DNA from: an uncultured Pseudomonadota bacterium
Lineage (GTDB): Bacteria > Pseudomonadota > Gammaproteobacteria > Steroidobacterales > Steroidobacteraceae
DNA: 45,438 nt
Assembly: GCA_903884235.1 (NCBI GenBank)
Contig: CAISEB010000015.1
Location: 1-45,438 of the forward strand
Direction: 5' to 3'
The position numbers and the translations under genes are program-made. This document shows, piece by piece, positions 33,288 to 41,223 of this stretch; position 1 is the stretch's first letter, and each line of letters starts with the position of its first letter. Under the pieces are notes generated by a model that saw only the letters and a program-made list of their open reading frames with translations, was not told the DNA's origin and made no database searches.

Positions 33288-35480
33288 ATGAAGAGCTTGC
33301 TTGCCCGGTTGCCCGCGATCCGTGGACCCCTGATGGTCGGACTGGCGCTGACGATCTTCGCGCTGGCCGTATTGCTGCCGGGCTTCCAGCTTGCCGGCCG
33401 GCTCGACGACACGACGGCCGCGCTGCGGCTGGTCAGCGAGCAACGTCGCCAGGCCGACGTGATCGCGGCCGCCCTCGGCGGCCTGCGCGACCGCCTCGAG
33501 AACTTCGGCTACGTCGACGAGCCCCTCAACGAAGTGCGCAACAGCATCGCCGAGCTCGATGCGCTCGTGCGCACGCTGCGCACCGACCCGTCCTCCGCCG
33601 GGCGCTTCACGGTCAGTGCGTCGCGTCCGATCCTGTCCGAGAAGGCGCTGACGACCGACCTCGAGGCCTTCGAATCGACGTGGGAGCATTTCCGTCAGGG
33701 TCTCGTGCCCGTCGCGGCCTTCCAGGGCGTCCCGTACGCGGACAGCGAGTCCGCGGGCGTGAAGCTCAACGAAGGCGGCCGGATGCTCTCGAACGAGTCG
33801 CGCAAGGCGATCGCCAACGCGCGCAAGGACGGCGTGCGCATGACCGCGGCGCTCGGCCAGCTCGCCGGCGCGCTCGAGGCCGAATCGGCGCGCCTCTCCG
33901 CCTACCTGCGCTTCCTGATGCTCGTGGCACTGGCCGGCACCCTCGCGTGTGGCGCCGTGCTCGGCTACTTCGCGGTCTCGCGGCGTCGCCAGGCCGTGAT
34001 GCTGGCCGACGCCAAGCGCCAGACCGAGGGCATCCTGCAGACCGTGAAGGAGGGCCTGTTCCTGCTCGATCCACAGGGCCGGATCGGTGCGGCCCACTCG
34101 GCCTCGATGCGCAAGCTGTTCAAGCGCGACCCGGTCGCGGGGCTCACGCTCGAGGAGCTGCTGCGGCCGATCGTCCCGGAGAAGTCGTTGCACACCGCGC
34201 TGCGGTTCGTCGAGGTCCTGTGGTCGGAGCGCACCAAGGAAAATCTCGTCAAGTCGATCAATCCGCTGCAGGAAGTGGAGGTCGTGTTCGAGACCGGCAG
34301 CGGCGGCCAGGAGACGCGCTGGCTCGAGTTCGACTTCCACCGCGTGCGCGAGGACGGCAAGGTTGCCCACCTGCTGGTTTCCGTCAACGACGTGACCGCC
34401 CGCGTTCGCCTCGGTCGCGAGCTCGCGGAACTGCGTGAACGGGCCCAGTCCCAGGTCGACACGCTGCTCGGCGTGCTGCAGGTCAATCCCGAACAGCTGC
34501 GATCGTTCCTTGCGGACACCGATACCTCGATGCGCATGATCAACGCCATGCTGAAGGACCCGACGCACGACGATGCGGGGCTGCGCCGCAAGATCGAATC
34601 GATCTTCCGCCAGATGCACGCGATCAAGGGCGAAGCGTCCGCGCTTGGTCTCACGACCGTGCAGAGCAGGGCGCACGATTTCGAGGAAGGGCTCAAGTCG
34701 CTGCGCGAGCAGGACGTCATCGGTGGCGGTGACTTCCTCCCGCTCGCAGTGCGACTCGACGACCTCTTCTCCCACCTGGAATCCCTTGGCGAGCTGGTCG
34801 AGCGCCTGGCACAGCAGGGACTGGATGCCACCACCGCCGATGAGACCGGCAATGGTGCCGTTGCCCGCGCGGCCCCACGGGTGACCGAGCAGGCACGCGC
34901 GGCCAATACCCTGATCGACACCCTCGACCAGCTCGTCGAACGGGTCTCGCAGGATCGCGGCAAGGCGGCACGGCTCGTCACCCACGGCCTCGACACGGTG
35001 CCGGAGCCGTACCGGCGCGCGGTGAAGGACATCGCCGTGCAGGCGCTGCGCAATTCACTGGTCCACGGCATCGAGCCGGCCGACCTGCGACAGATCGGCG
35101 GCAAGCCGCCGACCGGCACGCTCACCGTGCATTTCAAGGACGAGGGCCAAACCGGCTTCAGGCTGGTCATCGAGGACGACGGCGGTGGCCTCAGCCTGCG
35201 TCGCATCCGCGAGGCGGCGGTGGAGCGGGGCATCCTCACGCGAGAGGACGCCGCGCGCCTTGACTCCAAGCAGCTCCTGCCGCTGCTGTTCCGCGCGGGT
35301 TTCTCGACCCAGGCTGAAGCGGACGGCGACGCCGGCCGGGGCGTCGGCATGAGCGTCGTCGCGGAGATCGTCAAGGATCTCAATGGCCGGCTCGGGATCT
35401 CGAGCGGCGAGGGGCGCTACACGCGACTCAGCGTCGTGCTGCCGGCGCTCGGCACGGTCCAGTCCGCGGCGGTGGCCTGA
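33288..35480 (+). CDS. Membrane-anchored CheA-like kinase with PAS, HPt and HATPase domains
   Basis: The 730-residue product has two transmembrane helices (about 14-36 and 208-230) enclosing a helical periplasmic sensor, a PAS domain (about 243-372), an HPt domain with His444 in 'MHAIKGEASALG', a helical linker that may dimerise (about 485-575) and a CheA-type ATPase domain (N box 'ALRNSLVHGIEP' with Asn589, 'IEDDGGGL', 'GRGVGMSVV'). This is the CheA order HPt then ATPase, but with a sensor in place of CheA's P5/CheW-binding domain, which is absent. So it should autophosphorylate in trans on the HPt and pass phosphate to the CheY-like protein encoded 15 nt downstream. The ATG at 33288 lies 79 nt after the TonB-like gene. 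GGAG lies about 14 nt before the start. Confidence 0.88.
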   Translation: MKSLLARLPAIRGPLMVGLALTIFALAVLLPGFQLAGRLDDTTAALRLVSEQRRQADVIAAALGGLRDRLENFGYVDEPLNEVRNSIAELDALVRTLRTDPSSAGRFTVSASRPILSEKALTTDLEAFESTWEHFRQGLVPVAAFQGVPYADSESAGVKLNEGGRMLSNESRKAIANARKDGVRMTAALGQLAGALEAESARLSAYLRFLMLVALAGTLACGAVLGYFAVSRRRQAVMLADAKRQTEGILQTVKEGLFLLDPQGRIGAAHSASMRKLFKRDPVAGLTLEELLRPIVPEKSLHTALRFVEVLWSERTKENLVKSINPLQEVEVVFETGSGGQETRWLEFDFHRVREDGKVAHLLVSVNDVTARVRLGRELAELRERAQSQVDTLLGVLQVNPEQLRSFLADTDTSMRMINAMLKDPTHDDAGLRRKIESIFRQMHAIKGEASALGLTTVQSRAHDFEEGLKSLREQDVIGGGDFLPLAVRLDDLFSHLESLGELVERLAQQGLDATTADETGNGAVARAAPRVTEQARAANTLIDTLDQLVERVSQDRGKAARLVTHGLDTVPEPYRRAVKDIAVQALRNSLVHGIEPADLRQIGGKPPTGTLTVHFKDEGQTGFRLVIEDDGGGLSLRRIREAAVERGILTREDAARLDSKQLLPLLFRAGFSTQAEADGDAGRGVGMSVVAEIVKDLNGRLGISSGEGRYTRLSVVLPALGTVQSAAVA

Positions 35481-35495
35481 CATGGTCGTGCACGC

Positions 35496-35876
35496 ATGAA
35501 TGCCTTGCGCATGCTGAGGCTGATGATCGTCGATGACTCGAACATCATCCGGCGCCGCATCGAGCGGTCGCAGCAGATCGATCGGCTGGAATTCGTCGGG
35601 GCGGCGGCGAATGGCGTCGAAGCCATCAGCCTCTTCGCGAGCACCGACCCGGACGTCGTGACGATGGACCTGACGATGCCGGAAATGGATGGCGTCGAAT
35701 GCGTCGAGCGCCTCGTCGCGCTCAAGCCGGAACTGCGCATCCTGGTCGTGTCGGCCCTCGCGGACAAGGCAACCGCCGTGGAGGCGATCGCGCGCGGCGC
35801 GAATGGCTTCCTGTGCAAGCCCTTCACCGATCGGCAGCTGAACGACGCGCTCGCGGAATTGCTCCAGGACGTCTGA
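35496..35876 (+). CDS. Single-domain CheY-like response regulator
   Basis: The 126-residue receiver is complete: Asp13-Asp14 ('IVDDSN'), phospho-acceptor Asp58 ('TMDLTMPEMDG'), Ser86 in 'VVSAL' and Lys108 ('FLCKPF'). There is no output domain, so it acts by protein binding or as a phosphate sink. It resembles the CheY-like proteins found with CheX in other bacteria more than motor-binding CheY, but the target cannot be read from sequence. The start is the ATG at 35496; the ATG at 35511 is also possible. The next gene starts 1 nt after its stop. Confidence 0.93.
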   Translation: MNALRMLRLMIVDDSNIIRRRIERSQQIDRLEFVGAAANGVEAISLFASTDPDVVTMDLTMPEMDGVECVERLVALKPELRILVVSALADKATAVEAIARGANGFLCKPFTDRQLNDALAELLQDV

Positions 35877-35877
35877 G

Positions 35878-36327
35878 GTGGTGAACGAGGCCGAAATCCG
35901 GACGTTCCTTGAAGGCGCCGTGAATTATTTCGACGTCAGCGCGCGGCAGCCCGTGGCGGTCGGGGTTCCCTACCTCGTGACCACCGGTTCACCGCCGGTG
36001 CATGACTACACCGGCATCATCGCGGTGTCGGGACGGCGCAACGGTGCCGTGTGCTTCACCGCGCCACGCTCGATGCTGATGGTCCTGCTGATGAGGATGA
36101 ACGAGCCGGACACCAGCGACGCGAACATGCGCGATCTGGTCGGCGAAGTCGCCAACACGATTTCCGGCAATGCGCGCCGCGACTTCGGCAAGGATTTCTC
36201 GATTTCCGTGCCAAACGTGGTCGAGGCGAGCAGCGGCCCGTTGCCGCTGCCGCGGGACCTGCGCCCGGTCGTGATTCCGCTCAATTGGCGCAGCCACAGC
36301 GCGCGCCTGATCGTCTGCCTCTCCTGA
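35878..36327 (+). CDS. CheX-like CheY-P phosphatase
   Basis: The 149-residue protein fits the CheX/CheC family. The catalytic E-x-x-N pair is in 'DLVGEVANTISGNARRDFG' (Glu90 and Asn93). CheX proteins dephosphorylate CheY-P as dimers, so the likely substrate is the receiver encoded immediately upstream. The GTG at 35878 is 1 nt after the upstream stop, with AGGA at 35866-35869; the next codon is also GTG. This ends the four-gene module, and the gene stops 6 nt from the convergent TPR gene. Confidence 0.88.
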   Translation: MVNEAEIRTFLEGAVNYFDVSARQPVAVGVPYLVTTGSPPVHDYTGIIAVSGRRNGAVCFTAPRSMLMVLLMRMNEPDTSDANMRDLVGEVANTISGNARRDFGKDFSISVPNVVEASSGPLPLPRDLRPVVIPLNWRSHSARLIVCLS

Positions 36328-36338
36328 GGGTCCTCAGG
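36323..36338. terminator. Palindrome spanning two convergent stop codons
   Basis: CCTGAGG-GT-CCTCAGG (36323-36329 and 36332-36338) is a perfect 7-bp inverted repeat with a 2-nt centre. Both stop codons lie inside it: TGA 36325-36327 of the CheX gene and TGA (minus) 36334-36336 of the TPR gene. It may act as a bidirectional transcript end, but no T-run flanks it. Confidence 0.4.
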
Positions 36339-37077
36339 GCGAGCGCTCGCGCTCCGCGATCCGATACCACTCGCCCTGGCTGCGCCGGACGTGCGCCGGC
36401 GCGATCGCCGCGCTGCGCTTAACCTCGTCGAAGATCTGGTTGGCGTCGGCGAGGCGACCCAATTGCTTCAGCAGCTGGGCATGGCGAACCTTTGCCTGTG
36501 CCCCGGGGAAGTAGGCGGCGACGGCGCGGTATTCGCGCTCGGCGGCCGGCAGGTCGCCAAGCTCCTCGAGGGTGCGCGCGAGGAGCAGGTGCGCGTCGGG
36601 GGACCGGAACTCCGGGTTGTGGGAGCGCAGCGCCTCGAGGCTCAGCCGCGCTCCCGCCGCGTCGCCCGTTGCATGCTGCGCGATCGCGAGGCCCTGCAGC
36701 AGCGTCGGGTCGAACTCATACAGGCCCTTCAGGCCACTGCGGAACGTCTCGATCGCTGCGGCGTGGTTCCCCCGGCGCGTCTGTTCCTCGCCCAGGCGCA
36801 GCTTCGAGGCGACCGTGTCGGTGACTGCGGCGCCGACGGTCGCGGCCCGGAGGTCACGGTTCGGGTCCGCCACCCGCTGCAGGCCCCGCAGCCCCTGACG
36901 CACGCCCCGGGACCCCATCAGCTCCGGTAGCAGCTCGACGATGAAGTAGGCGACGGTGCCGACTGCCGGCAGCAGCAGCAGCGCCCAGATCCACATCGTG
37001 TTCCGGCCTGTACGGAGCACGTGCACGACCAGCGCGATCTGGAGCAGGAACACGATCGAAAGACCGGCGAAGGGCAT
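36334..37077 (-). CDS. Membrane-anchored TPR protein (PLDc_N-like N-terminus)
   Basis: The 247-residue protein has two N-terminal transmembrane helices (about 3-22 and 27-50, 'MWIWALLLLPAVGTVAYFIV', resembling the PLDc_N/Cls-N type hairpin) and then tetratricopeptide-like repeats from about 90 to 225 ('ARTLEELGDLPAAEREYRAV' is the clearest). Such proteins act as scaffolds; no specific partner is visible. The start is the ATG at 37075-37077. Confidence 0.8.
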   Translation of the reverse strand: MPFAGLSIVFLLQIALVVHVLRTGRNTMWIWALLLLPAVGTVAYFIVELLPELMGSRGVRQGLRGLQRVADPNRDLRAATVGAAVTDTVASKLRLGEEQTRRGNHAAAIETFRSGLKGLYEFDPTLLQGLAIAQHATGDAAGARLSLEALRSHNPEFRSPDAHLLLARTLEELGDLPAAEREYRAVAAYFPGAQAKVRHAQLLKQLGRLADANQIFDEVKRSAAIAPAHVRRSQGEWYRIAERERSP

Positions 37078-37158
37078 GGGTACTCGCGGTAGGCCCGGTG
37101 GGAGGCGAACACTAGCGAACTGCGCCGGAGGGAGCCAGTGGCAGGGGCGGCCAGGCCC

Positions 37159-37174
37159 CCTTAAGAGTCCTTAA
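37159..37174 (+). promoter_or_regulatory. Tandem CTTAA half-sites upstream of small exported protein
   Basis: CCTTAA-GAGT-CCTTAA gives two CTTAA half-sites with a 10-bp repeat distance (37160 and 37170). This resembles direct-repeat boxes of OmpR-family regulators such as PmrA/QseB, whose boxes have an 11-bp distance. It lies 75 nt before the ATG of the small exported protein, in an otherwise GC-rich gap. Whether a QseB/PmrA-type regulator exists in this genome cannot be seen. Confidence 0.4.
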
Positions 37175-37249
37175 TCCCCGTCGGCAGCGGCCCCGGACCG
37201 GCGTTCCCCTGATCATCGGCCCATCCCGGGCGAGCCAGAGGAGAAGATC

Positions 37250-37594
37250 ATGTTCACCCGTCCCGTCGCCGCGGTCGCGACCGCGCTCATCACCGCCGGT
37301 CTTGCGCTCGGTTCCCTCGCTGCGGTTGCCGCGAACGGCACGGAGTGGCGCGAACAGCACCCGCGCCGCGCGGAAGTCAATGCCCGACTCGCACACCAGC
37401 AGTCCCGGATCCACGAGGAGGTCCGCGAGGGTGACCTGACCCGCGCGCAGGGCGCCCAGCTGTCCGCGCAGGACCGTTCGATCCGTCGCCAGGAGCGGAA
37501 CCTGGCGGCAGGACAGGGTGGTCATATCACCGCCGCGCAGCAGCACGAGCTGAATCGCGAGGAGAACAGGGTCAGCCGCGAGATCCCGCGCTAG
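37250..37594 (+). CDS. Small exported protein with HPRRAEV motif
   Basis: The 114-residue product has a signal peptide cleaved around 'AVAANG' (about 27-29). The mature part is charged and helical: 'WREQHPRRAEVNARLAHQQ', then 'REGDLTRAQGAQLSAQDRSI', then 'GGHITAAQQHELNREENRVS'. I recognise this as a widespread family of small periplasmic proteins in beta- and gammaproteobacteria with no assigned function. GAGGAG (37238-37243) is well placed before the ATG. It is a stand-alone gene with its own probable terminator. Confidence 0.82.
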   Translation: MFTRPVAAVATALITAGLALGSLAAVAANGTEWREQHPRRAEVNARLAHQQSRIHEEVREGDLTRAQGAQLSAQDRSIRRQERNLAAGQGGHITAAQQHELNREENRVSREIPR

Positions 37595-37600
37595 CGGATT

Positions 37601-37634
37601 CACCGAGGACGTGCCGAGCAGCGCGTCCTCGGTG
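37601..37634 (+). terminator. 11-bp stem-loop after small exported protein gene
   Basis: CACCGAGGACG (37601-37611) pairs perfectly with CGTCCTCGGTG (37624-37634) with a 12-nt loop, 7 nt after the stop. The stem is strong, but no T-run follows, so it may be an mRNA-protecting hairpin rather than a classical intrinsic terminator. Confidence 0.55.
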
Positions 37635-37836
37635 GCCGTCGAGCGATGGATTCCCGCTCCCTGAGCGGTCGCCTTACCTGCATCCGGATTGGTATTTTCG
37701 CTGGTATCGTTGCGGAAATGCCGTGGGCACGATGAAAGCCGAACGCGACAATCGCCGGCTGAATCGGAGACAATCGACGCACTCGGGAAGGGACCTCCGG
37801 GACCCGACGTTCGCGTCGTTTGCACGAGTTCGCGCG

Positions 37837-39144
37837 ATGACCTTTTCCCAGACCACACCCTCCCTCAGTCCGGCGATCGCCGACCTCGTGCGCGCATTCC
37901 CCCTGCCCGCAGCGGCCGTCCACCTGGACGGACTTGTCGGTTTCGTCAACGACCGCCTCGCTGCGTGCTTTGGCGCAGCCTGCCTCGAGACGAGCGCGCT
38001 GCGCGAGGTGATCAGTCGCTCCGATCCCGTTTGGCGTGCGCTTCGCTTGCGCACGGTCTCTGGCGAAGAAGTCGACGTGCTGGCGCAGTCGATCCGCCAT
38101 TTCCCGTACGTGATCCTGATGATCGACGACACCACGGGCGCGGAATGCGCTGGTGAAGTCGAGGGGCTGCGGCGCGCGCTGCTCGAGCGCCAGGGCGTGA
38201 TTCCGGTCGACGCCGGCGCAACCACGGACGCCGACGGTCGGTCGCACATCGACACGGTGATGGACGCCGAGATGACGAGGAGCGGCCGCTACAAGCAGCC
38301 GCTCTCGCTGGCGTTGATCGAGATCGACCGGGACGGGGCTGCAGGCAAAGAGGACGAACGGCGCGCGGCCTATCCCGTGCTGGCGGAATTGATGCGCACG
38401 TTGCGCGCCGGGCTGCGGATGGCGGACCAGCTGTTCCGCTGGGACGATGATCGGTTCGTCGTGCTGGCTCCCGTGACGGATTATCGGCATGCCTATACGT
38501 TGGCGACGGGCCTGCGCATCATCGTGCAGAAGCACGAGTTCGCGAGTGGCAGTCCACTGACGGTGAGCATCGGGGTCTCCGAGCTCATGGACGGCGAACA
38601 ACGGGACGCGTGGTTCGGTCGGGCGGAGCGCGTGCTGCGCGACTCGAAGGACACCGGCGGCAACAGCGTCGCCGTGGACCCGCGCGGCCGGGCGGACGCC
38701 TGGGTCGTGTCCGGTGAGACGAGGCCGTCGCGGCTGGTCTGGCTGGATAGTTACGAATGCGGACATCCCCTGGTCGATGCCCAGCATCGGGAGTTGTTCG
38801 AGCTCACCAACGAACTGCTGGAGATCACCACCGGCGGCACCGCGGACTCAGCGAGGGCGCACGACGCGCTGCAGCGCCTCCTGGCGCACGTCGGCCGCCA
38901 TTTCGCGGATGAGGAGCGAATCCTCGCGTCGATCGAGTATCCGTTCCTCAGAACCCACCGGCTTGCCCACCGCGAGCTGCTGCAGCGGGCCAGGGCGGTG
39001 GCAGAGCGGGTCGCGGCACCGGGCCAGGGCTACGGGCAGGTCGTCGAGTTCCTCACGACCGAGGTGGTTGCCAACCATGTTTTTGGCTGCGATAGCGACT
39101 TCTTCGCCCTCGTAAGGCAGCACTGCAGTACGGGCACAGCCTGA
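37837..39144 (+). CDS. PAS-like / degenerate GGDEF / bacteriohemerythrin protein
   Basis: The 435-residue cytoplasmic protein has an N-terminal PAS-like part (about 15-100), a GGDEF fold (about 134-285) and a C-terminal hemerythrin domain (about 301-428). The GGDEF signature reads DDDRF (203-207, in 'FRWDDDRFVVL'), so diguanylate cyclase activity is unlikely. The hemerythrin domain has a complete di-iron ligand set: His317, His355, Glu359, His374, His378, His414 and Asp419, so O2 or NO binding is expected. The start is taken as the ATG at 37837; an upstream GTG at 37723 would add 38 residues that do not look like native protein. Hemerythrin-GGDEF proteins are known, for example in Vibrio, with the opposite domain order. 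Confidence 0.88.
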   Translation: MTFSQTTPSLSPAIADLVRAFPLPAAAVHLDGLVGFVNDRLAACFGAACLETSALREVISRSDPVWRALRLRTVSGEEVDVLAQSIRHFPYVILMIDDTTGAECAGEVEGLRRALLERQGVIPVDAGATTDADGRSHIDTVMDAEMTRSGRYKQPLSLALIEIDRDGAAGKEDERRAAYPVLAELMRTLRAGLRMADQLFRWDDDRFVVLAPVTDYRHAYTLATGLRIIVQKHEFASGSPLTVSIGVSELMDGEQRDAWFGRAERVLRDSKDTGGNSVAVDPRGRADAWVVSGETRPSRLVWLDSYECGHPLVDAQHRELFELTNELLEITTGGTADSARAHDALQRLLAHVGRHFADEERILASIEYPFLRTHRLAHRELLQRARAVAERVAAPGQGYGQVVEFLTTEVVANHVFGCDSDFFALVRQHCSTGTA

Positions 39145-39263
39145 CGCTCGCGAGGCGGCGCTGTATCCGCACGGGGTGCCGGGCGCTAAGCTTGACGAAG
39201 GCCACCGCCTGCCCGGAGTCCGCAGCATGATGATGTCCAAGCGCCCTCCCGACGTGCCGCCGC

Positions 39264-39689
39264 ATGGCTTCTGACGCGACCCCCGTCACGGGCCAGGATG
39301 GATTGTCCCGCCGCCAGCTGCTGCTACGCTGGGGGCTCGCCGGCGTACTGATTCCCGGCGTGCTCGGCGGGCTGTCTTGGCTGTGCTTCGAGGCGCGGAT
39401 TGGCGCGCTGTTTGACGGGCTCGCGAACCTGTCGCTGTTCGCCGCACCGTTCTGGCCCTTCGTCCTCAAGGCGTTCCAGCATCGCACCGCGCCTGGGATC
39501 GGCCCGTATGCGGTGGCCGGCGCGGCCGTGTTCGCCAACGCGCTGCTCTACCTGGTCGTGGGCGCCCTGCACTGGCGCCTCCGGGCGCAGCCCACGGTCA
39601 ATCAAATGCTCTGGCTGACGGTCGTGATCGGGGTCGGCTTCTCGCTGCTGCGGTTCGCCGCCATGGTGGGCGCCTTCGCACTCGGCTGA
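39264..39689 (+). CDS. Small integral membrane protein of unknown function
   Basis: The 141-residue product has about four transmembrane helices (about 21-43, 52-71, 82-104 and 114-139) with an Arg-rich N-terminus ('SRRQLLLRW'), suggesting the N-terminus is cytoplasmic. I do not recognise a family. The ATG is at 39264; the Shine-Dalgarno is not clear. No operon partner is evident: the next gene downstream converges from the minus strand. Confidence 0.6.
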   Translation: MASDATPVTGQDGLSRRQLLLRWGLAGVLIPGVLGGLSWLCFEARIGALFDGLANLSLFAAPFWPFVLKAFQHRTAPGIGPYAVAGAAVFANALLYLVVGALHWRLRAQPTVNQMLWLTVVIGVGFSLLRFAAMVGAFALG

Positions 39690-39757
39690 CGCGGAGGTCG
39701 CCGGCTTCAGCGACGCCGCCCTCGTCTCGTCGCGGTGTTTCGTATCCCGTATCCGGC

Positions 39758-41071
39758 CTAGCCCGGCGTGAGCGCATTGCCGGCGCGCTCGACCGCCTGC
39801 TCGATGCCGCGGCCGCTGCGCCACCAGTGAAATGCCGACCACAGCCCGACCAGCGTCAGCGGCGTGAGTGCCATGCGCAACGACTCTGTGCCATATCGCG
39901 CGGCCAGCGCGTCGCTCGCGAAGCCGATCAGCTGCGGGGCGACGATCAGGTTGCCGACATTGCTCGCGATCATGAGCATCGCCAGTCCCTGCGCGCGCAT
40001 GTGCGGTGGAAACAGGTTCTGCATCAGCGAATAGGGCGGGCCGAAGACGGCGTAGGTGATCGGCACGAACACCCACAACGCGATCGTCGCGGTCGCGGGC
40101 GAGGTGGTCGTGAAGGCGAGAATGGCCGCCGGTGTCCCGCAGATGCAGGCCAGCGCGATGAAGTTCGGCACCGCCTGCGGCGAGCGATTCTGCAGCACTT
40201 TCATGACGGCGCTGGTCGTGAGCAGGACGGCGGTTCCGCCGATGCCGTGGATGAGCGCCAGCGTGCGGCCAGCGTCGGTCAGGCTCATGTGCATGGACCG
40301 CACCAGGAACGACGGCGTCCACCACAGCAGGCCCCAGGCCCAGAGGCAGTACAGGAAGGACGCCGCCAGGCAATGCCGGATGGGCGCGCTGCTGCGGATG
40401 AATGCAAAGAGCTCGGGGAGCTGCGCACGGGCCGGTACGGGCGCAGCTTTGCCATCCAGTCTGCCACGAACCGGTTCGCGGATCGTGAGCACGAGGATCA
40501 CGGCGAGGACGAGACCGGGCACGCCGAGCAGGAAGAACGTCGTGCGCCAGCCCCAGGTCTCGGCGACGTAGCCCGCGCCGGCGCCGATCATCGACCCGAC
40601 CGCCGCGCCCAGCGAGTAGAGAGACAGCGCGAATGCCCGGCGTCGCCAGCCGAAGAAATCGGAGATCAGCGATCCGGACGGTGGTGTGCCACCGGCCTCG
40701 CCGACGCCGACCAGAACACGCGCGAGGAGCAATTGCCAGTAGGTGCGGGTGATGCCGCAAAGCGCCGTGAATAGCGACCACGCCGCCAGCGATGCCGCGA
40801 TGAGTCGAACCCGGTTGGTGCGGTCGGCCAGCGCCGCCATCGGCAGCCCCGCCGTGACATAGAAGAAGGCGAGCGACACGCCGGTGAGGAAGCCGATCGC
40901 GGAGTCCGTGAGGTGCAGGTCCGTGCGAATCGGTTCGATCAGCACCGACATCACGTAGCGATCGGCGATGTTGAGGGCATAGACCGCCGCGAGCATCGTC
41001 ACGACGTAGGACGCGTACGGGGCGTCGCCCGATTGTGCGGTGGGTGCCGGTCGTGACTGCGCAATCGCCAT
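39758..41071 (-). CDS. MFS transporter, Spinster-like
   Basis: The 437-residue protein has 12 predicted membrane helices and the MFS motif between helices 2 and 3 ('LADRTNRVRLIA', consensus G/A-x-x-x-D-R-x-x-R). 'LNIADRYVMSVLIEPIR' near the N-terminus and 'SDFFGWRRRAFALSLYSLG' are typical of bacterial Spinster-type members. The ATG at 41069-41071 is supported by GGAGAG about 5-10 nt upstream; an upstream in-frame ATG would add 19 residues. It is divergent from the molybdenum hydroxylase operon (152 nt apart), so it may carry that enzyme's substrate or product. Confidence 0.88.
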   Translation of the reverse strand: MAIAQSRPAPTAQSGDAPYASYVVTMLAAVYALNIADRYVMSVLIEPIRTDLHLTDSAIGFLTGVSLAFFYVTAGLPMAALADRTNRVRLIAASLAAWSLFTALCGITRTYWQLLLARVLVGVGEAGGTPPSGSLISDFFGWRRRAFALSLYSLGAAVGSMIGAGAGYVAETWGWRTTFFLLGVPGLVLAVILVLTIREPVRGRLDGKAAPVPARAQLPELFAFIRSSAPIRHCLAASFLYCLWAWGLLWWTPSFLVRSMHMSLTDAGRTLALIHGIGGTAVLLTTSAVMKVLQNRSPQAVPNFIALACICGTPAAILAFTTTSPATATIALWVFVPITYAVFGPPYSLMQNLFPPHMRAQGLAMLMIASNVGNLIVAPQLIGFASDALAARYGTESLRMALTPLTLVGLWSAFHWWRSGRGIEQAVERAGNALTPG

Positions 41072-41161
41072 CGTCTCTCCACGGGTCGGCGTCCCCGATC
41101 CTCGCCGCATCGAACCATGTCCCGGCACCCGATACTAGTGGTTTTCCGAAGCTGGCCTGCC

Positions 41162-41191
41162 TTGCGATTCTCGATGCCCGGCCCCTAGCAT
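41162..41191 (+). promoter_or_regulatory. Candidate promoter for the molybdenum hydroxylase operon
   Basis: TTGCGA (41162-41167) and TAGCAT (41186-41191) are separated by 18 nt and each match the consensus at 4 of 6 positions. They lie 32 nt before the GTG start chosen for the large subunit. Weak call. Confidence 0.25.
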
Positions 41192-41223
41192 CGCGGGGCG
41201 CCCTCATTCTCGCCCAGGGTACC

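Noticed and set aside
31268-36327. Calling the module a chemotaxis cluster
   Set aside because: No CheW, CheR, CheB, methyl-accepting receptor or flagellar gene is present, and the kinase lacks the CheW-binding domain.
37600-38787. Minus-strand frame of about 395 codons opposite the hemerythrin gene
   Set aside because: The plus-strand protein has a full set of iron ligands and a recognisable GGDEF fold; the antisense frame has no family features.
37837-39144. Annotating an active diguanylate cyclase
   Set aside because: The signature is DDDRF and not GGDEF/GGEEF, so catalysis is not expected.
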